From Amborella trichopoda (taxonomy: Eukaryota; Streptophyta; Magnoliopsida; Amborellales; Amborellaceae): a DNA stretch of 64,000 nt. Under the pieces are notes generated by a model. The model saw nothing but the letters and a program-made list of their open reading frames with translations. It did not search any database and had not been told where the DNA came from. Positions within the stretch are counted from its first letter, which is position 1; each line of letters opens with the position of its first letter. Positions 1 through 10,889 of the stretch are shown here, piece after piece. The translations under genes were made by a program, and so were the position numbers. The stretch covers positions 2,690,370-2,754,369 of the forward strand of contig NW_006499905.1 in assembly GCF_000471905.2 (NCBI RefSeq), written 5' to 3'.

Positions 1-70
<70 letters not shown>
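1..70. repeat. (CT)n microsatellite at window edge
   Basis: An uninterrupted CT dinucleotide run fills the first 70 bases and probably extends left of the window. A second, shorter CT run lies at about 132-154. Such runs are common in plant 5' leaders and intergenic DNA; no gene could be tied to this one. Confidence 0.95.
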
Positions 71-74
<4 letters not shown>

Positions 75-172
75 AGTTTACTGGGATTACTAGACAAGAA
101 TCAGTAAAAGTTCAGCACCTCTCTGTCTCCAATCTCTCTCTCTCTCTCTCTCTCCCTATCTCTCTCAAACTT

Positions 173-1890
173 TTACTGGAATTACAAGAAACAAATCTGC
201 AAAAGTTCAGCACTCAATCTCTCTCGCTCACACACCTTTACAGCGCTGAAGTGACTTTTTATATTCCTCCTTCTGCTGTAGCGCACTGTCACTCTCGTGA
301 ACACACTCTGTATTTCTCCCTCTTTCCCCTTATTCTCTTCTACAGTGGAGTCATTAACAAATACAGTACAGTAGCATTGAGGCCTTTCAAACCCTGGAAA
401 TGTGCAAAAGAATTCACTCCTGGCCACTTGAAAGCTTCAACCACTAGCCTCGCTGCAACTGAAGAAGAAGGACAAGATCTCAAGATACAATTTCAGAGAA
501 AGTGGATCAGTTTTAATGGCCTCTTACTTTTAATGCGACCTGTGAAAGTCTTCTCCCTGAGCCCGTAATGATGCGGTGAAAGTTGCAGGCCTCTCAAAGA
601 TATTTCCGTTGCCGTATCCCTCTGCAAAATACCTGCTTTTTAGGGTTTCTGCAACTCTCTCCTTTTAGGGTTTCTGAAACCTCTGGCACTGAGAAATGCC
701 TTCGTGATGGGTCGATTTTTAGGGCTTCAGTTGAGCCGCCACAGAGAGAGAGACGGGGGGGCTTAGAGAGAGAAAGTCCAGAGTCTAGAGAGAATGCTGC
801 TTGCTTAGAGAGAGAAAGTCAGGAGAGAGGAAGTTTGGAGAGAGAAATTTAAGGGAGACGCTTATTAATAGGAAAGGTTCACTTTTTTCTTTGGGGATTT
901 CCTTTTGTAGAGAGAGAGAAAGGATTGAGAAAATCAAGCTGGAATTGCAGAGAAATGGAGGGAAGCTGTTGCCTTTTATAGCCTAGCAGCGCGTCCCTTG
1001 CGTTTCAGGCTCATTTTGAGAAAACACCCTCAATTTGTTACAAATTATCTGAGATAGCCCTCAATTCAAGGGTATAAGCGGTATTTGGGGATTTGAAGAA
1101 TAATCAAATAACCCAGATTTTTAAGAATATTACGGATGCATTCCTCCAATTGAAGAAGTCAAAGAATCGGGAAATTTTGTTAATATTTACGAAACTGTCC
1201 TCCTTGTATTTGAAAGTTTTCGAAAATGGGCATGGGGTTTGGTTTTGCCGAACGTGGAGGCGGAACTCACGGTTACCGTCGTGCAGTCGATGAACGGTGG
1301 GATAACGCTTTCAGGAAGTCGTACGGCTGAAATTGAGATCATATTTGATTTTGAAATTCTGAGCCGTTCATTGCGGAGGTGTTATGCGCTTCTTAAAACC
1401 TAGTCAGAATATCGTACTCCAAACTTGGCAAAGCTTAAAATCTCTCTCTCTTCCCTCTTTCTATTTTCTCTCTCTCTCCTTTATCTCTCTCCTCTATTTC
1501 TATTTTCTCCCTTCACTTTCTCTCTTCTCTCCCTCCACTCTCTCTCTCTACTCCACTTTTGATCCGTTAGGAATCTAAAATTTTCTATTTCTGCAGCCGC
1601 CTATGCCCCCCTCTCTCGCTCTTTCTCTCTCTCTACTTTTCGTGCACATAGATATATAGGCACTATATTTTGGAGTTTTAAAGTAGAGATTGTAGCCTTT
1701 TTACCTTTTTTTTGTTATTTTCTCTCTCTTCCTACTTTTATCATTGGAAACTTTTACCTTATGTTGCATCTTTATCCATCTCTTATGTCCATTTTAGGTA
1801 GCTTGGCCTTTTTTTTGGGTAGGTTAGCTGGGATTTGTAGTTTGGAATTTGGGGTGTTTTGTTGCTAACCTTCTTTCCTAAACTAGTAGC
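173..1890. other. Intergenic stretch, no supported gene
   Basis: The longest open frames here (up to 105 codons) overlap CT/GA-rich low-complexity DNA and have no recognisable domain. GA-rich tracts sit at about 740-935 and CT-rich tracts at about 1,441-1,560 and 1,605-1,632. The mix of CT tracts and 'tagggttt' motifs near 640-675 resembles a plant promoter or leader region, but no coding exon was found on either strand to go with it. Confidence 0.5.
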
Positions 1891-1894
1891 TGGT

Positions 1895-2773
1895 CCCCGA
1901 CCGACCGGGGACCCAAGGGAAGACATTATCCAGGTCCGGGGCATGGGTCCAAAAAATGGACCTGATGGGTCAGGATTAGGTCCAAATCTTAGACTTGAAC
2001 ACTAATCGAGTCTTGATCCGATCGGGTTGAGGTTTAGGTCCGTTAATATTTTTCGGGTCTTAAGATATTAAATATATTTAAGTATAGTTAAATCATTGAA
2101 GGAAAAATTGGGTGGTCTAATCGGTAACCACTCGATTAGATCCAAACGGCCGGTTCCGATTTCGGTCGGTTTTGGTGACTGGCCAGATATTTTTAAAAAA
2201 AAATTTATAAAACCCCATAAAATAAAGGATTTTGTTTGTAATGCATTTTTTAATACTTTTCATCATTATTGCGAATATTGGAAATTATTTTGGCAATTAA
2301 TATTTATTTTTACATTTTTCCCATCTTTTTTGAAAAAATTCAAAAATACCTCGATTCTTTAAAATCCATTTTTTTATTAATTTTCAACTTCATTTGAATG
2401 TGTTTTGTTTAATCATTCTTTAAATTTAATTTTTATATTTTATTAAAAAAAAAATAATACTCTTTTGACCACCCGGAACTTGTCCGGTTAGAACGGTTGA
2501 ACCGGCCAGTTTACCAGTTAGGCTGGTTGAACTTCTTACAAGCCAATGTTTAGTTGACTATTCTGGTTCGATTTTTCCTACATTGAGTTTAGTACATAGA
2601 TATTTTAATTTTTGGGTCGGATATTAGTCTGGGTTCGAGTGCCACACTATATTTTTTGGTTCGGGTCCGCTGAATTAGTGTCCGGTCAGGTCCGAGTCCC
2701 ATATCATTTTTTCGCGGTCTAGGTTCGAGCCCAGCAGTAGACCTGGACGTGACCCGACCTGCTGCCACGCCTA
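1895..2773. repeat. Degenerate GGGTC-rich hAT-type repeat
   Basis: Flanks rich in GGGTC/GACCC words (about 1,895-2,060 and 2,625-2,765) surround an AT-rich core. The right end reads GCCACGCCTA, close to the CCACCCCTA terminus of the better-preserved relatives at 20,917-21,358 and 39,042-39,820. No matching left terminus or 8-bp target duplication could be found, so the left border is a guess and the family assignment is inference. Confidence 0.4.
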
Positions 2774-2947
2774 TTGTGCCAAAGCCCCCTCAATCACGGC
2801 TTATGCATTTGTAAACACCAACTTTTTATTGTTCATTTAATTTATCAAAATAAATATAATTTCTCAAGTATTTAATATTTTAAAATAAAATATTAAATAC
2901 TTTAGAAATTATATTTCCTTTAAAAATATACAAATAGACCATTTATT

Positions 2948-3150
2948 TTTAGTATAAGGAGCTCACAATCATTCTCGTCCATCATGTTTCAAATTGGGTG
3001 GTTGTGACTGTGTCATTGATTAGACTGAACTTCCAAAAAAAAAGTTTTCTTAAACTTTGCAGGACACTCCAAGCCACCCAAACATCTAATTGCTTGTAGC
3101 AATTGTAACCTATTTGTAACACAGATAAATAGTTTCATAGTACACAATCC
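2948..3150. mobile_element. MITE family M2 (degenerate copy)
   Basis: This shares the order of words 'gtcacaatcattctcgtccat', 'gtgtcattga', 'caagccaccc' and 'agataaatagtttc' with copies near 16,885, 21,366, 45,935, 46,186 and 60,612. The family is about 200-230 bp, has inverted ends that include a 'ccatttatcttttgta'-like word, and has no coding capacity. It resembles a non-autonomous DNA transposon, superfamily not determined. Confidence 0.5.
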
Positions 3151-3610
3151 TTTTTATTTATTTTTCAACTATTTCAACTTATGGTGGTTGTATTTTGCTA
3201 GGTTTCTGAAATTAAATCAAAATAAATGGGTAATGTCAAATAGTGGGGCGTAGTACACACCATATTGACCACCTATGTCTCCAGCCCATCCTCGAACTTA
3301 AGGGCATTTTTCATATATAAAATTCCATAATTTTATTGCTCAAAAAAGAATTACAACGACTTTAAATAATAAAAAAAAAACATCAAAGATAAGAAGGGAT
3401 TGCAATGTTAGACCTCTCTTAGCAAAAAAAACAGCTACATCATTGGCTTCCCTATAAACATGTCTATAAGTGACACACAAACAATTTCCAATCTCGATAA
3501 TAACCAACCAATGGGATATCAACCACCACGGGGTCTTCAAATATTCTTGTACCAATTAATAACATTCAAAGAGTCTCTCTCTATAATACATGGTTGTTGA
3601 ATACCCCTCT

Positions 3611-3722
3611 CTTTTAGGATTTTCAACTCTTGTAGTACTACTTGCATTTTCGCTTCATATTTTCATCTTTTAGGATTTTCAACTCTTGTAGTACTACTTG
3701 CATTTTCGCTTCATATTTTCAC
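3611..3722. repeat. Near-perfect tandem duplication, 56-bp unit
   Basis: Two copies of a 56-bp unit (3,611-3,666 and 3,667-3,722) beginning CTTTTAGGATTTTCAACTC stand head to tail and differ only at the last bases. The lack of divergence suggests a recent duplication just outside the left LTR of the neighbouring copia element. Confidence 0.9.
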
Positions 3723-3771
3723 CACATAGGCTGGCATAACAAAGAATGATATCACCATTTGAGTTCTTTGT

Positions 3772-4364
3772 TGTTGTACGTAGAAGCTCTAAACCCGTAA
3801 TGTTGATTTTTGACAAATAAAGTACGAGAAAAAAAAGAATCGATAAAAAAACAAGTAACAAAAATAAAGCTAGAAATAAATAACAGAAAAAGAAGCATCA
3901 GGATTTACATGGTTTGTCACAAATGTGACTATATCCACAGGTAAAATCGATCAATGTTTTTCACTAAATCAAAGAAAAAAAACTACAAGGTAACTTACTT
4001 GAGAGAACCAAAGACTTAATCTCCCACAAAGCTTTCTTCTCTACAATTTTCTCTCTCTGCAAAAAACCCCAAAAAGTTTCCCTCTATTTCTCTGTATTTT
4101 TTTTCTCTCTAAATAACCCATTATATAGAAAAAGCAAACCCCAAAAAGGTGGTACGTGGGGCTCTATCTTTTCCCATAAAGATAGGAAACTTAATTTTAT
4201 CTTTATCTACTTGTGGACCTAAGGCTTCATCCTAATCTAAGTAAGATTTATCCATAAATTTAGATCTTAAATAATAGGCTCTACCCAAATAAATAGGAAA
4301 CCTAAATTAAAAGAAATCAATCCCTTAAAATTAAGGATTCAATAATTTAAGATAAATATCAACA
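3772..4364 (-). repeat. 3' LTR of Ty1/copia element 1
   Basis: On the minus strand this starts TGTTGATATT and ends TACAACA, the usual TG...CA limits. It aligns over its whole length with 8,309-8,843, sharing for example 'tagaagctctaaaccc' and 'caaataaagtacgagaaaa' near one end and 'caatcccttaaaatta' near the other. It is longer than the partner because the partner lacks about 60 bp corresponding to roughly 4,137-4,195. The divergence points to an old insertion. No matching 5-bp target duplication could be seen. Confidence 0.85.
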
Positions 4365-4431
4365 AATCTTCATTTGAATTCCAAAAGAAATTTCCATCGA
4401 CCGTCTTCTCCGCACGCGTCCCCATAGGCGC

Positions 4432-5093
4432 TTACCTTAGCAACACATTAGTCAAGTCCAAACATAACTTAAACTTCTGTAATAGAACCAGCTTGATCAA
4501 CATAGTTGTAACATTCTTCTTAGTGTCAATCTTCTGTAATATGATTTCAACTTCAGCTATGATCTCATAAATAAAATGATATCCGACATCAATATGTTTC
4601 GTCCTTGTATGATATACCTGTTTTTTCGTCAAATATATTGCACTTTGACTATCACAATCAATAATAGTCTCATCATATCATAAGCCCAAATTGCTTGCAA
4701 GCCTCTAAGCCAAAAATGGCTTCTTTCACTACCTCAGTAACAAATAGTATTTTGCTTCAATCGTAGACAAGGCAACTACAATTGTAGCATCGACTTCCAA
4801 CTGATCGGAGCTCCTACAAGTGTAAATACATAACTTGTAATAAATCTCCTAAAGTCTAAATCACTTGCAACACTAGACCCACATCTGATGTACCCCTTTG
4901 GTAACGCATAATCCATTTTACCGCATGTCAAATGCTCATTTCCTGGATTAGCCATATACTTGCTAACGATACTAACGGCACGAGAAATATCTGGTCGAGT
5001 GCAAACCATTGCACTCACATAGGGAACACGTGACGTATTCCTTTTCAGCATCTGAACTTGGAGATAATGCTGCCGACAATCTAAAATGTGCAT
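4432..5093 (-). pseudogene. copia 1 RNase H / C-terminal pol fragment
   Basis: Two minus-strand frames cover this. 4,776-5,093 contains MVCTRPDISRAVSIVSKY, the conserved segment after the reverse transcriptase, then a Gly-Tyr-Val-Phe-Thr-like 'SYVFTLVGAPISWKS' RNase H stretch. 4,432-4,632 contains TRTKHIDVGYHFI and ends near 'FKLCLDLTNVL', the usual C-terminal end of copia pol. Frameshifts separate the parts. These are established family signatures; the fragment is not functional. Confidence 0.85.
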
Positions 5094-5172
5094 TAAGAGG
5101 CGTACCTACAGGCTTTGAATTTTCCATCCCAAATCTAACGATGACCTTCTCAATGTACTCCTTCTTCCACAA

Positions 5173-5500
5173 TTAACCAAACTTTCGAACTCTGCAAATC
5201 TCCATGCCCAAAATTTTCTTTATTAAACCTAAATCTTTTACTTCAAATTCTCTAGCAAGCTGAGTCATTAATTTACTGATTTTTGAAGAATTATGTGCAA
5301 CAATAAGCATAAAATCTACATAGAGCAATAAATAGATGAACAAACCATCAGTAAATCTCATAAAATAGAGACAATTGTTATATTTACTTCTGACATGCCC
5401 GTGTTCAATCATGAATGTATCAAAGCGTTTATACTGCCTAGGAGACTGCTTTAGGCCATACAATGACTTCTTCAGCTTGCGGACATGGTCCTCCTTTCCT
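5173..5500 (-). pseudogene. copia 1 reverse transcriptase fragment
   Basis: The frame shows YGLKQSPRQYKRFD, then a segment reading LLLYVDFMLIVAHN and then EFEVKDLGLIKKILGMEI. These match the copia reverse-transcriptase landmarks 'YGLKQSPR', 'YVDDML' and 'F.MKDLG....LG.EI'. The second Asp of the YVDD active site is Phe here, so the enzyme would be dead even without the other breaks. The upstream part (about 5,500-5,890) continues the domain in other frames. Confidence 0.9.
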
Positions 5501-5879
5501 TTAACAACAAACCCTTATAGCTGAGTGATATAAATATGTTCTTCTGACTCTATATGAAGGAATGCAATCTTAGCATCATGCTGCTCTAACTCCAAATTAA
5601 ATAATGCAACTATGGCTAGTAAAACCGAATAGAAATGTGTTTCACAACATGAGAAAAACTATTATTATAGTCAACACCTTCTTTCTCTGTACCCTTTTTT
5701 GCAATCAAACGTGCCTTAAATCTATCACCACCAGTCTCAAGTGACCCATCTTTCTTTTTATTAACCTATTTACATCCAATGGCACTATTGCCTTTGAGCA
5801 ACTTCACGAGATCCCAAGTACGATTCTTCTGAAGAGATTCCATTTTTTCATCTATGGATTCATTCCACCTGCTACTGTC

Positions 5880-6480
5880 CTTAAAAGTGGATGGCTATTG
5901 GCTTGTGGCAGCCAATGCATAAGCTACCATGTCTTCAAAACCGTACAGCACGATTGGCCTTTTTATTCTCTCCCTTTTCAAACTGAGATTCTTCCTCAAG
6001 TAGAGTAGACTCAATGACCTCCTCATTAGAGTAAACTCAATGACCTCCTCACAAGGAATTTTTGACACATAATTTGGAGTATTTTCTAGATTTATCAACT
6101 CCACCTCAAGCATCCTTACTGCTGTAATTTTTCTTCTGAATGTGCCTTGACATGGAGGACTCATCAAATTTAACATCACAACTGACAATAAACTTAGCCG
6201 ATTTAGGATTTGGGCAGCACATTCTATAGCCTTTAACCCCATACGCATAACAAAAAAAAATACATTTCTTTGATATTGGACTTAACTTATCATCTTTCAC
6301 ATGACAATAAGCAGGATAACCAAAAATTCTTAAATGAGAATGACCGACCGGTTTAGGGGACCATACCTCTTGTGGTGTTTTGTAATCGATTGTTGCATAT
6401 GGTGATATGTTGACGATGAAGTACGTCGTATTGACCGCCTCAGTCCAAAAGTCTTTTGATAAACCAACATTACTCGACAT
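5880..6480 (-). pseudogene. copia 1 integrase C-terminal region and linker
   Basis: The frame at 6,106-6,480 reads FWTEAVNTTYFIVNISP, then PQEVWSPKPVGHSHLRIFGYPAYCHV, matching the copia integrase 'FWAEAV.TA.Y..NR.P' and 'P.E.W.GK...HLR.FG..AY.HV' segments. An overlapping frame (5,895-6,248) ends with RPIVLYGFEDMVAYAL, the usual linker before the reverse transcriptase. The two are joined only by a frameshift. The catalytic core of the integrase lies farther right in fragments at about 6,480-6,990. Confidence 0.85.
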
Positions 6481-6995
6481 GCTCTAGCCCTTTATCTAGA
6501 AGTGTCATGTTCATCAGCAACTCCATTCTATTGTGGCATCTTTGGAGTGGTGAAGTGATGATCAATTCCTTCGCTCTTCCAAAAATTCACAAACTCAATT
6601 GAAGAGTACTCTCCACCATTATCAGTCCTCAAGAACTTTACCTTTTTTCAAGTCTGTCTTTCAACTATAGCTTTCTAATATTTGAATGTGTTAAATACAT
6701 CTATTGTTTTCTTTAATGTGTAAATCTACACATTCTTTGAGAAATCATCTATGAAGGAAACAAAGTATAGAGATCCACCTTTTGAGACAATCGATGCAGG
6801 GCCCCATATATCTGAATGAATATAGTCAAAAATGTCTTTTATGATATGTTCTAATGTGAGAAACTGCACCCTACACTACTTATAATAAACATAGTACTCA
6901 CAGAAGTCCAACTTATACTTCTTCATTCTATTGATAAATTGGCGTTTGCTAAGTTTCGTCAAACCCCTCTCACCCATGTGGCTCAATCGCATATG

Positions 6996-7376
6996 TCACA
7001 ACTGAGTCAAGTTAGAATCACAATTATCAAATACGAAAATTGATGCTCTATCTATGATAGTATTATCAAGCAGCACATATAAATTCGGTCTGATCTTATT
7101 ACCTTTCATTACAACCAGAGCACCCCTATGAATCTTCAGAACTCCACATTCTCCAACAAATTTGCAGCCATTAGCGTCTAAGGTACTTAGAGAAATAAGA
7201 TTCTTCTTCAAATCTGGAACGTGTCTAGCATCAATCAAGGTCTTGACAACTCTGTCATACATCTTGATAGTAATTGACCCAACACCAATGGTCTTGTAAG
7301 CTGTATCATTCCCCATCAAAATTGATCCACCATCAATGCTCTTATATGTAATGAACCAATCCCGATGAGGGCACAT
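6996..7376 (-). pseudogene. copia 1 protease / pre-integrase region
   Basis: A 126-codon minus-strand frame reads MCPHRDWF, GGSILMGND, VKTLIDARHVPDLKKNLISL and LDANGCKF. This is the region after the protease active site in Ty1/copia polyproteins ('M.P...WF', 'G.V.MGN', 'L.DVRHVP.L..NLIS'). It leads toward the HHCC part of integrase. The active-site segment itself falls just upstream, where the frame is broken. Confidence 0.85.
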
Positions 7377-7403
7377 ATGATAGGAACATTCTGAATCAAT
7401 AAC

Positions 7404-8290
7404 TCACGAGTATTTAGAGTTATCACAATTTGTCGAGACCGAAACTACATTGTTTGTTCTACTTGACGTGCTTCCGTCAACTATATTGGCTGCTTCAGAA
7501 GCTCGTCTTTCTATCCCTTTGAGTTTCCAGCAATCATTCTTAATATGCCCTTTTATTGCAGTAATTGCAATGATTATTACATTTTCTTGATCTGGATTTG
7601 GATTTGGATCTAGACTAACCATATATTTTCATGTCTCTTTCCACTTTTCTCAACATATCTCCCTCTAGCCATTAAACCATCTGCATGTAGCTAAGCATTA
7701 TCATGTATCTTCCTCAAATTATTAGAGAAAAGTGTCAAAGTTACATCTTGCATCTCTATGGTATCTTTTCCATAAAGCAATGTTGTAACTAGATGCTCAT
7801 ACGAATAAGGGAGTCAGGATAACAAAATTATAGCATTTTCCTCATCATCTATTTTAACACCAATATTCAATAATTTACAAATAATTTTATTAAAATAATT
7901 AAGATGTTCATGGATATATTTACCTTCATTCCATAAGGTGTAGAATTTTTGCTTAAAAAAATAGTCAATTTGTGAGGGACTTCGTCATATACAAACTATC
8001 AAGCTTCGACCAAAGACTTGATGTCGAATCCTCATTGACGATATTAAATAGCACTACACTCGATAAGCATATTCAAATAGTGCTCATAGCCCTTAGATCT
8101 AAGTCTTCACAGTCCTCATCAGACATGGATTCTGCTTTCTTCGAATTTTCTTTCAAAGATTTATGCAAACGTTGTTGCACTAGCAAATCCCAAACATTAA
8201 TTTGCTAAATTCCAAAATTATTTTTGCCATCAAATTTCCTTACCTCGAACTGTGCATTCGAAACTTTTTGTCATACCAAAAACCCCAAAC
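7404..8290 (-). pseudogene. copia 1 gag remnant
   Basis: At about 7,515-7,560 the frame reads KGHIKNDCWKLKG, the second half of the CCHC zinc knuckle of copia gag. The first two cysteines are no longer present. Farther right, to the LTR, gag-like sequence runs in broken frames. The plus-strand 78-codon frame at 7,972-8,208 is a shadow of this. Confidence 0.7.
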
Positions 8291-8294
8291 CAGT

Positions 8295-8306
8295 GCTCTG
8301 CTATCA
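8295..8306 (-). promoter_or_regulatory. Primer-binding site of copia 1 (initiator Met tRNA)
   Basis: Immediately inside the right LTR the minus strand reads TGATAGCAGAGC, a two-mismatch copy of TGGTATCAGAGC, which pairs with the 3' end of plant initiator methionine tRNA. This fixes the right LTR as the 5' LTR and the element as minus-strand. Confidence 0.75.
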
Positions 8307-8308
8307 CT

Positions 8309-8843
8309 TGTTGTACATAGAAGCTCTAAACCCGATGGGTTGATTTTTGGCAAATAAAGTACGAGAAAAAAAAGAATCGACAAAAAAACAAGCAACAAAA
8401 ATAAAGCAGAAAATAAATAACAGAAAAAAGAAACATCAGGATTTACTTGGTTCTTCACAAATGTGATTACATCCACGGGCAAAAACGATCAATGTTTTTC
8501 ACTAAATCAAAGAAAAAAATTGCAAGGCAACTTACTTGAGAGAACCAAAGACTTAATATCCCACAAAGCAGTTTTCTCTACAATTTTCTCTCTCTGCAAA
8601 AACCCCTAAAAGTTTCCATCTACTTTTCTAGATCTTTTTCTCTCTCTAAATAACCCATAAAGTTAGGAAACTTAAATTTATTTCTATCTACTTGTGAACC
8701 TAAGGTTCAATCGTAATTTAAGTAGCACTTATCCATAAACTTAGATACTAAATAATAGTCTCTACCCAAATAAATTGAAAATCTAAATTAAAGAAAACCA
8801 ATCCCTTAAAATTAGAGATTCAATAATTCAAGCAACACTTACA
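8309..8843 (-). repeat. 5' LTR of Ty1/copia element 1
   Basis: Partner of 3,772-4,364. It starts (plus orientation) TGTTGTACATAGAAGCTC and keeps nearly all of the other LTR except an internal deletion of about 60 bp. The right border is uncertain within about 10 bp because of a short tandem 'caac' ambiguity. Confidence 0.8.
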
Positions 8844-9079
8844 ACGCCCCCATACTTGTTTGTCCCGGATGGGCCAACGAACTGCCATTAAAATTCAACT
8901 TAATACTACTTACTGCTCAAAATCATAATACCACCATTGTTCGGAAGTATTTTGACGACGGGTTTATTTGTACAAACTGAAAACTAAATTAGTGGCATGC
9001 ATGAGTTCTCAAGTCTAGATCTGATGAAATGTCACTTTGGCACATTTATTAGTGTCATTTCACAATTAATAGAAAGAAA

Positions 9080-9355
9080 AAGTTTATATAGATTGCCAAC
9101 CTTATATTATTGATGTAATGCACACCTCAAATGGCCGTCGAAAATGTTGTTCCAGCTTAGCAAAATCCTCTAATCGATCATCTCAACTTGAGATGTATAA
9201 ATATAAAAACAAAAAGAGAGATTTAAAGTCTTAAAAAGAGTTGCATCTTATAACGTGTCAAGCCATCACATAGATTTCTGACACAATAACTATGTATGAT
9301 TTAAAGGTGTATTATTTTAATTGTTTGAGGATGGCACCATATATAAACCAATACA
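9080..9355 (+). mobile_element. MITE family M1 copy (degenerate)
   Basis: Begins near AAGTTTATATAGATTGCC and carries 'cctctaatcgatcatctcaac' and 'tgagatgtataaatat', the internal signature of family M1 (best copy 41,412-41,839). The right end near 'ccatatataaacca' is only loosely defined. No coding capacity. Confidence 0.45.
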
Positions 9356-10149
9356 CAAGCAGGGACAAGGGAGTTGAACTCGGAGTTTTGGGAGCTTGAT
9401 TCTTTTTTACTCAACACCAAAAACTCCATTTATCTAGGGGTTAGTATGCTAATTTTGTCTGTGGCATATTGATATATATCTTTTGTTGGGAATGAGCAAC
9501 CACTACACAAGGTTTGAGTCCCATCCAAGACTTTGGTTACTTTATTTATTTGGGAAATTTTTCAAACTCATGCCATATACATATCATGAGGATCTTATAT
9601 GGATGTAATAAAAATTCAGATTCAATTTCAGTTTCAGTTTCAATAACAATATTAACGACATGTCGATGCTCTCCATACACTATCCTAGAACTCTCCATGG
9701 TATAGTTTCCCTTTTCTATCAGGGAAGGTAAGTAGAATTCAATCTAGAATTACCAAATTACAACCAGCATTTGAATGATCAGAATTTGGCCTTGAGTTTG
9801 TAGGGATCCAGTTCCAGTTTGTTTGGTTCAACTAGCATAATTCCCGAGTCAAATCGGGATACAATTAACAAAGAAATTGAAAAAGAACAAAAGGGGTAAT
9901 CAAGGTGATTATGGGGTTCCATGGACAAAGATCACCCAGCTCCTGATCCTGATCCGACTTGGGTGATTGCTAATCCGATAATTAGTTTTTAAATCACTGA
10001 TTACAACAATAAGAAACTTCAAGTGAAGCTATGGGTTTGGAGTGATTCAAATCATTATATTTAACAACACATTTAGTTGGTCATCCAATACTCTAAAAAT
10101 AAATAAACTGTATAGTCCTTCCATAGGCTTGCAATCAATTTATGTACCG

Positions 10150-10500
10150 AGTCGTAAAAGGAAAAGGTTTATATAAGGTTTCAAAATGTAGAAGTAAGGT
10201 GCACCTAAAAATTCCATAAAAAAAGGTTGTTTTGACAATGGAAAACCTTCTAATTGAACATCTTGACCTCGAGATATATGGATATAGTAAAAAAAACATA
10301 TTTCAAACCTCGAAAATCGTACATAGCACATTATTTGGAACTTCTTTTCTTTTTTCCTCAAGATTTTCAGATATTTATAGATGTGCTTGATCTAAACTAT
10401 TTTTTCAACATTAAATTTTATAATTAAATATGAAAATACATTTTCAAGCCATCTTAAAAATTTTCAACACTAAACCCACATCTTTAGATAGTTTGGAGGT
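10150..10500 (+). mobile_element. MITE family M1 copy
   Basis: Starts AGGTTTATATAAGGTTTCA and contains 'aaccttctaattgaacatct', 'ctcgagatatatggatat' and, farther on, 'tatttatagatgtgcttgat' and 'tttataattaaatatgaaaa'. The same words occur in the same order in the copies at 37,898 and 41,412. The right end lies next to an oppositely oriented copy at 10,515-10,885. Confidence 0.65.
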
Positions 10501-10514
10501 GCAGCTAACTTTGA

Positions 10515-10885
10515 TTTATTTATGGGGTGTATTTTATATAAGGCTGGGGCCCTAAACAATCAAAGCAGGGCGCACCTTCAAATAGCACCAAAATGTGTTG
10601 TTTCATGATTAGAAATCTTTATGATGGCCGGAAACTCTATTTTCATCTCTAATATAAAAATTAAAGTTAAGAAACAGTGCAGATCGAGCAAATCTATGAA
10701 TATTTGAAAATTTTGAAATTGACGTCCACATATCTTGGGTTTTTCAACATCGACCCAACCTTTTCTAATGATTTTTTTAGGTATGTCTTAACGTGATTGT
10801 TTAGGGACTTACCCTTATATAAACTTTTTCCTTATTTAGGATTGCAACCTTATACAAAACCACGCCTATCTTAAAAACCCTAACA
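10515..10885 (-). mobile_element. MITE family M1 copy, opposite orientation
   Basis: Sequence such as 'gggccctaaacaatc', 'gcaccttcaaatagc', 'agatcgagcaaatctatg' and a closing 'gcaaccttatacaaaaccac' is the reverse-complement arrangement of family M1 and resembles the copy at 43,755-44,155. It lies back to back with the copy at 10,150-10,500, so this is a two-element cluster. Confidence 0.6.
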
Positions 10886-10889
10886 TAGG

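Larger units (their letters stand above)
4365..8308 (-). pseudogene. Ty1/copia internal region, decayed polyprotein
   Basis: Between the two LTRs the minus strand carries, in order from right to left, gag with a zinc-knuckle remnant, protease, integrase, reverse transcriptase and RNase H, which is the Ty1/copia order. The frame is broken many times by stops and shifts, so no complete polyprotein can be made. A living element would encode one polyprotein that packages, reverse-transcribes and integrates its RNA. The key catalytic motif of the reverse transcriptase is damaged. Domain positions are listed separately. Confidence 0.9.
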
